DNA from: Bromus sterilis
Lineage: Eukaryota; Streptophyta; Magnoliopsida; Poales; Poaceae
Direction of reading: 5' to 3'
DNA length: 64,000 nucleotides
Assembly (NCBI GenBank): GCA_950022295.1
Contig: OX465595.1
Coordinates: 65,680,770-65,744,769 of the forward strand
Shown here: piece after piece, positions 10,453-20,995 of the stretch
Layout: every line of letters begins with the position of its first letter
How positions within the stretch are numbered: position 1 is the stretch's first letter
Translations under genes and position numbers: made by a program
Notes under the pieces: model-generated
What the model was told of the DNA's origin: nothing
The model's input: the letters and a program-made list of their open reading frames with translations, nothing else
Databases searched by the model: none

Positions 10453-10887
10453 CTAGGCGATCATGCCAGGTTTGGATTGTGTTAACATTCTGAAAAAAAA
10501 TACTTTGTATGCAACATGCTCTACGGGTTTGATGTACGTGTAATCAACGTGAAAACTATTTTTACGGATATCTCGATAACTGGTCAGTGTACATGATGAA
10601 TCGGGATACAATAAAGCATCCTCAATTGTCACTTTTGTACCACTTAGGAGGGTAAATATGGCACGTCTAGTGCCAACAATCATTGTATCATGTTCAGTGA
10701 TAGTTAAAATATATCCATTCGTCTTTTTTAGAGTTTGGAAATATGCCATCTTCCTTAATATGGAGTTTGTGGTACCACTGTCCACAAGGCATAATTCCTC
10801 TTCCCTCGAATTGTCCCCATAGAGAACGGCGGTGAGTCGCCCGCTCCTACCTCTGTTTGTATCCTCTCGGTTCACTCTGGTTCTCAA
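10453..10887 (-). pseudogene. Copia protease remnant
   Basis: A 144-codon open stretch contains CLVDSGTTNSIL, the aspartic protease active-site motif (Asp-Ser-Gly) of plant Copia elements. It is followed by a plausible flap region (IFTLLSGTKVTIEDALLYP). No gag or nucleocapsid zinc knuckle precedes it, so the 5' part of the polyprotein is missing. Confidence 0.7.
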
Positions 10888-11089
10888 TGTGATGATAATA
10901 TGGAAACTTTTATCGATTGAATTTTTTACGGTTTATAATATATGGAACTAGAACGAACGTGAGTTTAGTCGGTTCCAGATCGAATCAGGGGCGCGTCAGT
11001 AGAGAGAACAAATCGCACAACAGTTTGGGTAAGGGTAGATTACCCACTAATTACACATGCTAATTAATCCCAACACTTTCACTACATAG

Positions 11090-11313
11090 AGTGCCAGATC
11101 CCTCCAGCGTTCTACCCGCTCGATGTGTACGCCGACCACGTGGAGATCCATGAGGCCCCTGACCTCGCTCTAGAGTATTGGAGGTGGCGCGAGATACAGA
11201 AGCAGTGCCGCAAATACGACCGCAACCAGAGAAGGCTGTTGGAGGAGAGGAATGAGGCCAAGAGGGCCTACAAGGAGGCAGAGTTGGCCCGCAAAGCCAA
11301 ACCAAAGAAATAA
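11090..11313 (+). CDS. Terminal exon of a small conserved-looking host protein, function unknown
   Basis: An acceptor (CATAG) is followed by 74 open codons ending in TAA. The translation begins CQIPPAFYPLDVYADHVEIH, continues LEYWRWREIQKQCRKYDRNQ, and ends in a charged, probably helical tail rich in Glu, Arg, Lys and Ala. High GC and strong third-position bias set it apart from the AT-rich surroundings, so I regard it as a real exon. There is no in-frame ATG near its start, so coding must begin in an upstream exon. The best candidate, near 1.04-1.24 kb, lies beyond 9.8 kb of nested retrotransposons. The length and basic tail recall small accessory subunits of organelle complexes, but I could not place it in a family. 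It may be a live gene with a long intron or a stranded fragment. Confidence 0.6.
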
Positions 11314-11465
11314 GTAAAATATAATGAAGTTTACCACCTTCCAGGTTAACGGCTAGGTTAAAATAGGCTACACTAAATCTCGAGCAGGGGACAAATGTCA
11401 ACACCGTCCAGATTAAGTTGCACTGCTCTGGTTGAGCCGAATCCATGAAAACATGATGCCGTCAG

Positions 11466-12410
11466 CAGGCCTGGTCCAATGACATTTTGCTACCGCAGAT
11501 AATAAAATATATTTTTTACTAAATTTTTATAATTATATAGATATTATTTTTAACATGTTATGGTCTTACAATCATAATTCAACCACATGATAACATTAAT
11601 AAATATTGGTGTTAATATTGTATATCATAGAAATATAGTAAAATGTGTTTTCTGATAAAATTTTGAATTAAAATTATATTTATACAATACATAATTTATA
11701 CTATTTATCGTAAATATTTGTAAAAATTATAATCCAATAAATATCGTAATGGTGGTTTTTATTATATATCACAATAGTGATTTCTAGTATATGATAAATG
11801 AAGCATATGTATAGAAAGTTGTAGAATATAACTAAGCCAATGCCACCATTTTTTATCCTTTGTGTGATCAAATTTGTCTAGCAAGACACAATTTTTTTTA
11901 TTAAATGTGCATAGTTTGTACTTTGTATTGAAACAACAATGCTAAGAATAATCTCCAATAAACATAAAATTTTGTTCATTCTAATCCGTTTTCATATGTA
12001 AATTTTATTATTTGATATGCACTTATGAGAATATACTTCTTATCATCATTGTTTATAGAGTTCCATGTCAATTTATGAAATAAAAATTTATTAAACACAA
12101 TTAAATTTGTAATATTTATGAAGTGTATGTATTGAGTTGTATAGATGGCACCACATCATTTTTTCACGTGGAATACTTTAGTTCATACGTATTGTTATTA
12201 ATGTAGACATATTATATGTAAAAAACCATGGTAGAACTTGCGCAATGTTGACTAGAAAAGTTATTTACTAATTTTAAGAAATAATATTAATATTTTATTA
12301 TTGTAATGGATAATAGCATAATAATTAGTATATAATTTACCATTTTAGGCTGTTCTTTTCTTGTGGCCCCGGGCGGTCGCCCTTCTTGCTCAACCTATGG
12401 GCCAGCCCTG
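11466..12410. mobile_element. Non-autonomous hAT-type element
   Basis: The left end reads CAGGCCTGGTCCA and the right end, reverse complemented, reads CAGGGCTGGCCCA. These fit the CAGGGCTGGCCC-type termini of Tip100-like hAT elements. The flanks are GCCGTCAG and GCCGCCGG, an 8-bp target duplication with six matches. The interior is AT-rich with no transposase. It sits about 150 bp after the stop codon of the small host exon. Confidence 0.65.
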
Positions 12411-13723
12411 GCCGCCGGTGCTGCAAATTTTTTACTTGATCCATATTGTTATAGACAATCTGCAGCAGTTCAGCAAACAATTACTTCATTGACAGAATGA
12501 GATATTATCACTTAGAAACTGCAGAATATATAAAATGCAGTTGTTGTGCACGATGCTATTCCGGTTTTTCTTCATTGGGTGAACTGCTTAGAATTATTTT
12601 TTCTAGAAAACAAAGATTGCATCAATAAAAATTTATCAACAATGTTCATACTCAAAACCATAGGACAATACTGCAAGGCACCTAACTACTAATTTGATTG
12701 AACTTAGTATTGGGATGAAAGTAACCTTGCATATAGTACAACTCTCAAATTACCTGCACATTCCCCCTTTATCCCATTTCCAGGATACAATAGCTTCGCA
12801 TTATTTCTTCAAAGCACAAAAGGTTGAGTTAGAAAGTTATGCAAACCCACATGTTCATCATATGTGTGTGTGTGTGTGTGTGGAATATAAATTTAGCAAA
12901 TTCAAACCATGTTGGTTAATGTGAACTTGCAGTTGCTCGGTTGTTTAATAATGGATTGTAGTTCATCTATGTTGTGTGTGTCTATCTACACTACTTACAC
13001 AAATTAATCTACTGTGATGCATGTGATTATCATTTAACATTGTTCTGCAAACATGGAATTACATTATAATACCCTACTGTATGAGCTTCTAGGTTCACTT
13101 TAGGCTTTTACTTTTGAGATCAGAAAACTGGAGTTATTAAACCAATTGCTTTGCATTATTTCTCCAAAGCAAATAATAATAAAACAAACATAACAAAATG
13201 AGTTAGAAAGTTGTGCAAACCAACATTTCATCATGAGCTAGAACGGGTTGCTTACCATGTCATATGTAGAGAATTTAGTGACATTGTATATTGTTAGTAT
13301 GTCACAACTGAAATATTTTGCAAGTCTTGCTATCAAACGGTCACTGGTGAAGACGATCACATCTCACGTAAGGACAACCCTCCCTCTAGCGTGACTAATA
13401 AACAACTAGGGACTATGTGGCTACAACATTTAATCGCACTACCAAATATCTGAAAATACATATGGTTAAATGGAAAATATGCCAATATGGTTACTTTGAC
13501 CTTTGCTTTAATCTTAGAAGGAATATATGTGTGTGTATCCAATGTTTCTTGAGTTTGGCTTTGATATGGCACACCCGACGGGTGCCCACCATGGCCCTAC
13601 TTGGTGCGCATAAGAGACGATGGCCCAAACGGGGCTCATGATGAATTGATGAACGGAGCCCGGCTCAGATGCTTGGAGCGCAAGCCAAGGACTCTACTAT
13701 GGTGAGTAATGATAATTGAGTAA
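12411..13723. other. Intergenic stretch without a recognised gene
   Basis: Moderately AT-rich sequence. Apart from the TG microsatellite at 12863-12882 I see no gene, RNA or transposon termini. A pair of related segments (near 12781-12840 and 13150-13215, each with CATTATTTCTTCAAAGC-like text and GAGTTAGAAAGTTGTGCAAA-like text) suggests an old local duplication. Confidence 0.5.
12863..12882. repeat. TG dinucleotide microsatellite
   Basis: About ten uninterrupted TG units, likely length-polymorphic. A shorter GTGTGTG run occurs near 12974. Confidence 0.9.
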
Positions 13724-13725
13724 TA

Positions 13726-13983
13726 CTCCCTCCGTTTTAATTTAGTCCGTGTATTAGCTTTAGTCAAAGTCAACCTTTGTAAACTTTGACCAAATTTATG
13801 AACAAAAATATTAACATATACAATAACAAATCAATATCATTAGATTTATTATTGAATGTACTTTCACATCATATAGATTTGTTATAGTAAACGTTTATAC
13901 TTTTTTTCTATAAACTTTGTCAAACTTTACGAAGTTTGACTTCAGCCAACTCTAATATGCAGAGTAAATAAAAACAAAGGGAT
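13726..13983. mobile_element. Stowaway MITE (Tc1/Mariner)
   Basis: It starts CTCCCTCCGTTTTAATTTAG and ends in an imperfect inverted copy (reverse complement ATCCCTTTGTTTTTATTTAC). The flanks are TA on both sides. The AT-rich interior includes the common Stowaway words CAAAGTCAACCTTTG and TTTGACTTCAGCC. 258 bp, non-coding. Confidence 0.88.
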
Positions 13984-13985
13984 TA

Positions 13986-15415
13986 TAAAATAAAAGTGCA
14001 ATGGTGCAGCAAGTGGTCCAATCCTTAGTTACCTGTAGGAAGTACTTATATGGATCAAATCCTTCTCGGGGACACACATGATACTTATCAAGTTGTCTGA
14101 ATCAAGTTCCATTAAATTACTGTCTTTGTTATGTTGTGGAACGTATGCTAATGTGATATTGTTACTTGAACAAGCAACATACTTATTATTAAACCCTCTA
14201 TACAATCATACATTAATACATGAGAGTAATTATGATAATACCTAACCATAGAAATAAACTTTGGGGCTTCAATAGCCCTCATGCAATAATTCATAAACTT
14301 ATGGCATGGTATTATCTATCACTGCAACTGTCCAACTATGAACAAACTAATCACACAATGCTCTTCTCTAGGCCCATGATGGTGAAGTGATGGGCAGTTG
14401 ACATTCACACAACAACACTAGAGTATTGCACGACAACATTATATGACAACATTAAACTAGATTCAACTTCAAGATTACTAGCAACAAGATTGATCCCATG
14501 TCCTCAAGAACGTAATGAACTACTCACAATACATTGTATGGATCATGATCACTGGGGATAAATATATGAATATCAAACTAAAATTATGAACATTCACCAA
14601 TAATACTTTTAAGCATCAACTACAAGTAGTAATGAACACAGAAACAATATACATAAATAGATCTAAGGTAATTGATCATAGATCCGAAAGTTGTGACAAA
14701 AAGGGTTGATGAAGATGAAGGCGCCGATGATGAATTGTTTGAAGAAGATGGATAAAATGTAGATGATGTCTTTGATCCCCCATCGAAGGAAGAAAAATCC
14801 AACAGAATCAGCCTACCAGAAGGCAAAAATGACCCATTGAAGTTCCACCTCGTAGCGGTGGCGGGAAAAAATACAAAATAAATCTTCTACGATGGTTGTT
14901 AGTCAAACCCAAGATATAGGATGAAGGGGGTACCGGGGACCTCCAGGGAACTGCGAGGCCGGTGGAAGAATATGGCCTGCACCGAAGCAGACACAGATCC
15001 ATCACTCGAAGTAGCCCGAGTGGTTGCGCTGTCACGGCCGACACCGTCATAGGTCGGGAGCGCTGACAGGGAGACATTGCACCAGTCGGGGTTAACGAGG
15101 ATGCCGGGGTGGGAGACGAAGGAGCATGCAGAACCTATGCTAGGAAAAGCAGGGCAGAAGAGAGGATATCGATCTGATTGAGACGGATGTGGGCTGGAGT
15201 AGGAGAGAGAGATCAGGGCAACGGTGTCACCTTCTATGAGCATGTCCGCGAGTGCCATGGGTCGAACATAATTTTTTACATATATAAAGTTTCCGTGAAC
15301 ACTTCTCTTCTTGACGAAAGCTCTTTCAATACTGGAAATGAGGGCGTTCATATGAGATCCCGCAGTCACGATCAGCTTTCTTGATGTGTAGCACGTTGTG
15401 CCATGGAGATTAGAG
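13986..15415. other. Unresolved region, one doubtful minus-strand open frame
   Basis: No family could be named. The longest frame (14899-15369, minus, 156 codons) has no recognisable domain and no clear start context. The region has the mixed composition of an old repeat. Short overlapping frames at 14620-15077 are equally unsupported. Confidence 0.4.
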
Positions 15416-15423
15416 AAGCCAGT

Positions 15424-15599
15424 CAGTGGCGGAGCCAGGATCAGAAGTCTGTGATGTCATTTCAAATATGTGATGTCAAATACATGTGTTTTCACAGATT
15501 TTATAAAAAAAATACATGATTTCTACTTGTATACAAAGAATTTTCCACAAACGTGTGTGGTCAATTGACCACACAACTCTCAACGTGGCTCCGCCACTG
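15424..15599. mobile_element. 176-bp hAT-type MITE
   Basis: The ends are CAGTGGCGGAGCCA and TGGCTCCGCCACTG-like, a clear terminal inverted repeat. The flanks are AAGCCAGT (15416-15423) and AAGCCAGC (15600-15607), an 8-bp target duplication with seven matches, as in hAT elements. Near the right end (15554-15575) is a perfect 22-bp palindrome centred on TCAATTGA. No coding capacity. Confidence 0.88.
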
Positions 15600-15607
15600 A
15601 AGCCAGC

Positions 15608-16607
15608 TATGCTAGACAAGGTAAGCTCGCAAAAACATTCGCTCTTTTTAAAATAAAAAAATAAGGAGTTGGCGTTCCTACAGATTCATCCTAGCGCGGA
15701 AGAACATTCCCTATTGTTAAAAAAAAGAACATTCCTCAGGAAGCTCGCATGATATCATTCCATAACAGTGAGATTTAAAGCACTATAAAAAAGAACTAGA
15801 TGGAATGACGCGTTTTGCCGCGCCCGACTATGGTCTAGCTCTTCGTGTGCTATGTTAGGTGAATTTGGATGAACTATCAAAACCTCTTACATTAATAAAC
15901 GGTGGTATTATTTTTTACAAGATTGTCACTGTATCCTACCATGGTATGTGGTGAGTTGTGAAGGTAGATTTAACGTGCCTAGGTGGATTTATGTGTAAAA
16001 GTGTTGAGTGATATTTGGTGTTCGTATTATTTCACCTCAATGACCTTGTTTTAAACTTAAGCACATATATGATCCTTCAAAAAAAATCCACGTTTAACCC
16101 TTTGAAGTAGCATCTAACTATTTGCCACGGTTAATACATATATTGGTAACAAACACAATTTAAATTCATGTTGTCTGCCCATGCGAGTTGGAAAAGCCAA
16201 AGGTGATAAACTTAGTTTCTCTAACAATTTTCAGCCCAACTAATTAAAATGCAATCATGCCAAATCATTTTTAGTTTTTATCGAAAGACATGTAGAATTA
16301 TTTGGAGTATTTACAAATTATCACACATTACTAGTTATCACATGAATCATTGTATTCTTAATAATTACCAACCAGTACATTGACATGAACGTATTTATAA
16401 ATTATCACTATAAGTTGTATATTCATGTCCTAATCACTCGACTGCAGGAGAAGCATCATGGCAGATCGACTCGTAGTTGGAGAATAAAGAAAGCTAAATT
16501 AACAGAGAGGTTGACAACTTGTCAGAAACTCAGAATCCGATAGTTGACAATTTGTCGCGTCAAAAGAGTCAGTCAACTTGTTGGTCATTAGTTCAATGTA
16601 AACTAAA
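15608..16607. other. Intergenic stretch without a recognised gene
   Basis: AT-rich sequence. The segment near 15800-15830 (GACGCGTTTTGCCGCGCC) has the look of a DNA-transposon end, but I found no partner. Near 16510-16590 the phrase TTGACAACTTGTC is repeated in varied form and recurs at about 17425, outside the next element. Confidence 0.45.
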
Positions 16608-17396
16608 AGCATGTCCAAGAGCTGCCGAAAAATGGTTACTTAATGGGTGTGCCCTAAATTATAGGGCACAAAAAGTGGAGTGTTTTGGGCACGAAAAAAA
16701 TTCATATCCAGCAGTTGCCCAAAAACTACGACCGAGACTGACGAAACTAAATTCTACAGAATCCCGACGATAGAAAACTGCAAATCGAAGCTCCACTTCA
16801 TCCCGAACGTCCTCCTCCATCTTCTTCTCAGCTCGCTCCCGAGCTTTGCCCTTCTCCCGATCCCACTCCTTGTCCTGATCGCGGCGATCCCAATCGTGTT
16901 CCGACTCGTCATCCCTGTGTTGGCAAGAGGAGGAGTGGTCACGGTCCTTGTCGAGGAGGCGGCGGGAGGAGTGGTCGCGCTCCCTGTCCTTTTCTTGGCA
17001 GTGGAGCCTGGAGACGCGCTCATCGCCGCCGAACGGCATGGCGACAGGTTTGTGCGGTGGGCACGGGCGGGTGGGGGCGGTCGGAACATGAGGCAGCAGG
17101 GCGGGCGGAGAAGGAAGGAATGGGAGGCGACATGGGTGGTCAGAATGGGAGCCTGGGAGGAGGAGGCGGAGGCGGGCGGTTGGGATGGTCGGAGGCAGCG
17201 GTCATGCGAACCCATTCATGCTGCAAAAAATTTGGGCACGCCCAACCATGCTGCAAATATACAACAACAAACTCATTTTTTGGCAGGTGCTAATTTTTTT
17301 GGTAGTACGTTTTTGGCGGATGTTGGAGTTGTGTTTGTGCTGCTTTTTCGGCTATTTTTATGGCACGGCCACTTCTTCACAGCTGTTGAAGATACT
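16608..17396. mobile_element. Harbinger-like non-autonomous element carrying a GC-rich insert
   Basis: The left end reads AGCATGTCCAAGAGCTG. The right end, reverse complemented, reads AGTATCTTCAACAGCTG. They agree at about 12 of 17 positions and resemble the GAGCATCTCCAACAGC termini common in grass PIF/Harbinger MITEs. Subterminal sequence is AT-rich with GGGCAC words on both sides. Between them lies a GC-rich block (about 16760-17210) unlike either side. The target duplication is not clear, so the class call rests on the termini. Confidence 0.55.
16750..17039 (-). pseudogene. RS/RD-rich exon-like fragment inside the Harbinger-like element
   Basis: A minus-strand frame opens with an ATG at 17039 and reads MPFGGDERVSRLHCQEKDRE. 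It is followed by a dense run of Arg, Asp, Glu, Lys, Ser and His typical of the N-terminal region of plant splicing factors (RS or RD repeats), with a charged helix ERAEKKMEEDVRDEVELRF. The frame then runs into element-derived sequence. The composition differs sharply from the flanks. This may be a captured host exon, as known for grass Pack-type elements, but the donor gene cannot be named from this window. A low-complexity composition effect is the alternative. Confidence 0.4.
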
Positions 17397-17724
17397 CTTA
17401 TAGCAACTAAAATCTAACGGTGTCAGTTGACAACTTGTGTTAATGTTGGATTTTTTGAAAAAACATTGTAATATATTTAGAAGGGTTTATTGTATGAAGC
17501 TTTTATTAGGAGAAGCTGATTGGTAGTATTTTCTACAATAAACAAATAAATCGATAGCACGTAGTAATATCATTATATCAGATTGTTTGTTGTGAAGGAA
17601 AGAGAAAAAAACACATAGTAAACACCAACACAAAATAACGACGGAAAAAGTCAAGCTCAACAAACAGTAAAATTTAATTTTAGCTGATTGTGCATTGAAG
17701 TAATTATCTTATTGGGATCAAAAT

Positions 17725-18012
17725 GTTTTCTCAAATAAAAAATGATGGGACCCATATGTCAAAGATACATGGCTGGCTGATGGCCTCACAACGCTCCTAC
17801 ATTGGCGAAAATGTCTTGTTTCAAAATAAAAGGCTACGTGTAGCTCGAGCTACAGAAATTCGGACTCCTACATTGTCCCTTGTAAACTACAGATAGATTG
17901 GGACCCAATTGTTTTCTCAAATACAAAAATGTTGAGGCCCACATGCCAAAGAGACATGGGTGGCTGATGGCCTCACAGCGCTCCAACATTGCCCCTCATA
18001 AACTATAGAGGG
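17725..18012 (+). repeat. Imperfect tandem duplication of about 185 bp
   Basis: Two copies of a segment containing ATGGCTGGCTGATGGCCTC (near 17770) and ATGGGTGGCTGATGGCCTC (near 17955) are both preceded by CAAATA-AAAAATG and followed by ACGCTCCTACATTG or GCGCTCCAACATTG. No coding content. Probably part of an older unclassified repeat. Confidence 0.6.
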
Positions 18013-18057
18013 ATATTATCATGTTAGAAATATATCGTACTATACCAAAAACAATTA

Positions 18058-18150
18058 CTCCCTCCGTTCTGGATTACTTGATATGACCTTAGTTCAAGTT
18101 TAAACCAAGCTTGAAGTAAAGCCATGTCAAATAATTCGGAACGGAGGGAG
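18058..18150. mobile_element. Stowaway MITE, 93 bp
   Basis: It starts CTCCCTCCGTTC and ends GAACGGAGGGAG, a perfect terminal inverted repeat, with TA on each side. Internally it is largely self-complementary (ATTACTTGATATGAC-like against GCCATGTCAAATAATTC-like), so it can fold into one hairpin. Confidence 0.92.
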
Positions 18151-18338
18151 TACAATATTACAAAGAAAATTTTCATGCATTTAAAGGATTTCCAATGCTG
18201 CAATGAAGAGAATTGTCAGGATAAATAGAAGAGGAAGTTGTTCATATGTTCACAAAACTTGCTATGTTACAATAGAAGAGAATTAACATGTTTTTTTTAC
18301 AATGAAGAGAATTAACATGTTAGTAAAGGAGGATTGCT

Positions 18339-19708
18339 TTGGGAGAGCAAAAGAAGGACACGACGAATACAAACGATTATTCGGATGTGAGATGGGATCT
18401 CTACCGTCTAGTTATTTAGGAATCCCAATTCATCATAGGCGGTTAACGAATAAGGAATGGAAAATCATAGAAGACAGATTTGAAAAAAGACTAAGCTGCT
18501 GGAAGGGCAAGCTAATGTCATACGATGGTCGTTTAGTGCTAATCAATTCGGTACTGACGAGTTTACCTATGTTCTTTTTATCCTTCTTTGAAGTGCCGGT
18601 AGGGGTACGAAAAATACTAGAATTTTATAGATCCCGATTTTTTTGGAAAAATGATGAGACCAAAAAGAAATATAGATTGACTAGATGGGATATTATTTGT
18701 AGACCAAAGGAACAGGGTGGGCTAGGGATCGAAAATTTAGAAGTAAAGAATAGATGTCTGCTTAGCAAATGGCTATACAGGTTATCTATTGAGACCGAGG
18801 GTATATGGGTATAAATTTTGCGGAATAAATACCTTCACTCTAAGACTTTGGCCCAAGCAACTGCTAAGCCAACAGACTCACCATTCTGGAAGGAGTTAAT
18901 GAAGATGAAGGTAACCTTCTTTCGTCGGGTGAAGTTTCTTGTTGATAATGGGAACGGTTCTAGATTCTGGGAGGATACATGGCTAGGGAATACGCCTCTC
19001 GCTGTGCAATACCCTTCCTTATATAATATTGTACAGCATAAGGAGGATTATGTTGCCACAGTATTAAATTCGGTATCGCTTAATATGCACTTTAGGAGGT
19101 CCCTCGTAGGAGAGCGTTGGGTGGCTTGGTTGGAGCTTGTCCGTAGGTTGATGGACGTTCAACTATCAGACGTGTCTAATACAATTCGCTGGAGTCTGAC
19201 TACAACGGGAGTCTTCTCAGTGAAATTTATGTATCTAGACTTAATTGACACTGGGCCATTGTCGAGGTCTTTACACATCTGGAAGATTAAAGTTCCACTC
19301 CGGATTAAAAAAATTATATGGTTTGTTCACAAAGGAGTTATCCTCATTAAAGATAATTTAATCAAAAGAAACTGGGTTGGTAATACTAGATGTTGCTTCT
19401 GTGATCACAATGAATCGATTAAACACCTCTTTCTCGAGTGCCCTCTTGCAAAACTATTATGGCGATCTATTCATATCGCTTTTAATATTAACCCTCCTAA
19501 CAGCATCTACGCGTTATTTGGGACGTGGCTTAATGGAGTGAACAGCCATATAGCCAAACATATTCGGATAGGGATATGTGCTCTATTTTGGGCTATTTGG
19601 AATACTAGGAATGACTTGATTTTTAATGGTACACAATTTACAATTTTTTTGCAGGTTATCTACAAAGCTACAACTTGGGTCCGTATGTGGTACAGCCAAT
19701 TTGAATGA
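18339..19708 (+). pseudogene. LINE ORF2 C-terminal region (reverse transcriptase tail, zinc-binding domain)
   Basis: The frame reads from GRAKEGHDEYKRLFGCEMGS through SSYLGIPIHHRRLTNKEW, WKGKLMSYDGRLVLINSVL and FFWKNDETKKKYRLTRW, all typical of the region after the catalytic palm in plant L1 elements. It continues into the zf-RVT domain (IWKIKVPLRIKKIIWFVHKG, then CCFCDHNESIKHLFLEC with the Cys/His ligands). One in-frame TAA at 18812-18814 interrupts the protein where a Gln codon (CAA) would be expected (WV-stop-ILRNKY). Otherwise the frame is open to the TGA at 19706-19708. The endonuclease and catalytic reverse transcriptase segments are missing, so it is dead on arrival. Confidence 0.92.
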
Positions 19709-19910
19709 CGAGCTAATAATAGGCTAGGTGTATAGGCATCGTAGTCTATTTTTTATCCCCGCTTGTGGCACTTATCTTTAGAGTTTAATTTTTGCTTGGT
19801 TTATGAGCATTTCAAGATCTTGTGACTATGATACATTTTTATTTCAATAATATGGTTGCATGCATCGATTGATGCAGAGGCCGGGGGTCATCCTCCTTTC
19901 TAATAAAAAA
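18339..19910 (+). mobile_element. 5'-truncated L1-type LINE with a perfect target duplication
   Basis: The insert is bounded by a 16-bp direct repeat, GTAAAGGAGGATTGCT, at 18323-18338 and 19911-19926. It ends in a short A-rich tail (AATAAAAAA). It carries only the C-terminal part of the LINE reverse transcriptase protein. This pattern matches target-primed reverse transcription that stopped early. Confidence 0.92.
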
Positions 19911-19926
19911 GTAAAGGAGGATTGCT

Positions 19927-20995
19927 ATGTATTAACATGTTAGTAAAGGAGGATTTCTATGTACAACAAAACAATTACCGTGACATAACAGAAAAAAGTA
20001 GCCACGCATGTCCAAAAAATATCATACTAATTGCCATATTATATATCATACAAGAATGTCATTCCTTGGAAAAGGTGTATGGAAGCGAAGGTTTGTGTGG
20101 TCATTCGGGCGGAGGATAAGAGCGAACCATGTTACCACATTGACATTCGTGCACATAAGTGGACATATCATACAATATTGTTTTATTATTTTTTATTTAA
20201 AAAATTCAAATTTGTTTAATTTTAACCAAATATATAGATAATTATATTGATGTAAATTTTACAAAAACAGTATCATAAAACTCATCTTGAAATGAATTTT
20301 CATATTGTATTTATTAAATATCATTGATGTTGATTTTTTTGCTATAAATTTGATCAAAGTTATAAATTGATTTTTATAAGCTTATACACCGTATTTCAAG
20401 AAACAAAGAGAATACAAAGTATTGTCTCAAAAACACTCTCAAGAAACATCGGGTACATCTGCACCCGAGGAGACTAAAATAAATAAATATGAAAAAATAT
20501 AAAATAAATCAAAAAAAATTGTGGTAGAAATGCATACACGCGGCAAAATAGACAAATTTACAGTTTTTTTACTATTCTAGACTGAATATGTTTTTTTTAC
20601 CGCAAGCTCCATAGATTTCCAAAAAGGCTCAATTTTTACACGAAAATCTATCCACTAAGCATCTTTCATCATAATAAATTTTAGAACTTTTTAAGTTTTT
20701 TATATATTTTTCCGAGAATCTCTTATGTACGAGCATATGAGCCTAGGCTCATGCTACCCACTTCATTTTCTCAATCATTTTCTCGAATAGACATACCTTA
20801 ATCGCCCATAACACCGCTAAATTAGTAGGAGTATAATTTAGTAACACTACCCACTTCACGCAGAAAAAGGAAAGTAACACTACCCACATGCGACGATAAT
20901 ACGTCACCGGAGAAGGTAGAAAGAAGCCCGAAACAACGAAGTGCGGCCGGTCACAGTGTGTCACCGGCCAACTCACAGGCACTCACTACTACCAG
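19927..20995. other. AT-rich intergenic region downstream of the xylanase gene
   Basis: No gene is seen. A perfect 16-bp palindrome ATGAGCCTAGGCTCAT lies at 20737-20752. Together with GGGTACATCTGCACCCGAGG near 20451 it may mark the ends of an unclassified DNA transposon, but I cannot pair the termini confidently. The last 200 bp would contain the 3' UTR and polyadenylation region of the minus-strand xylanase gene. Confidence 0.45.

Larger units (their letters stand above)
1518..11075 (-). mobile_element. Decayed Copia LTR retrotransposon, split by a nested Gypsy element
   Basis: Read on the minus strand, the order is protease, integrase, reverse transcriptase, RNase H, as in Ty1/Copia. Both ends carry the same 31-bp sequence (1518-1548 and 11047-11077), which on the minus strand begins TGTTGGGATTAATTAG. 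At the left copy it follows a purine tract (AGGGAGAG), as a 3' LTR should. Beyond the 31 bp the two ends do not match, so at least the left LTR is cut short. The gag region and most of the reverse transcriptase are missing, and frames are broken by stops and shifts. A Gypsy element sits at 2399-9392 inside the reverse transcriptase region. Confidence 0.8.

Noticed and set aside
14899..15369. 156-codon minus-strand frame as a gene
   Set aside because: No recognisable domain, no splice or promoter support, and overlapping frames of similar quality. Left as unresolved.
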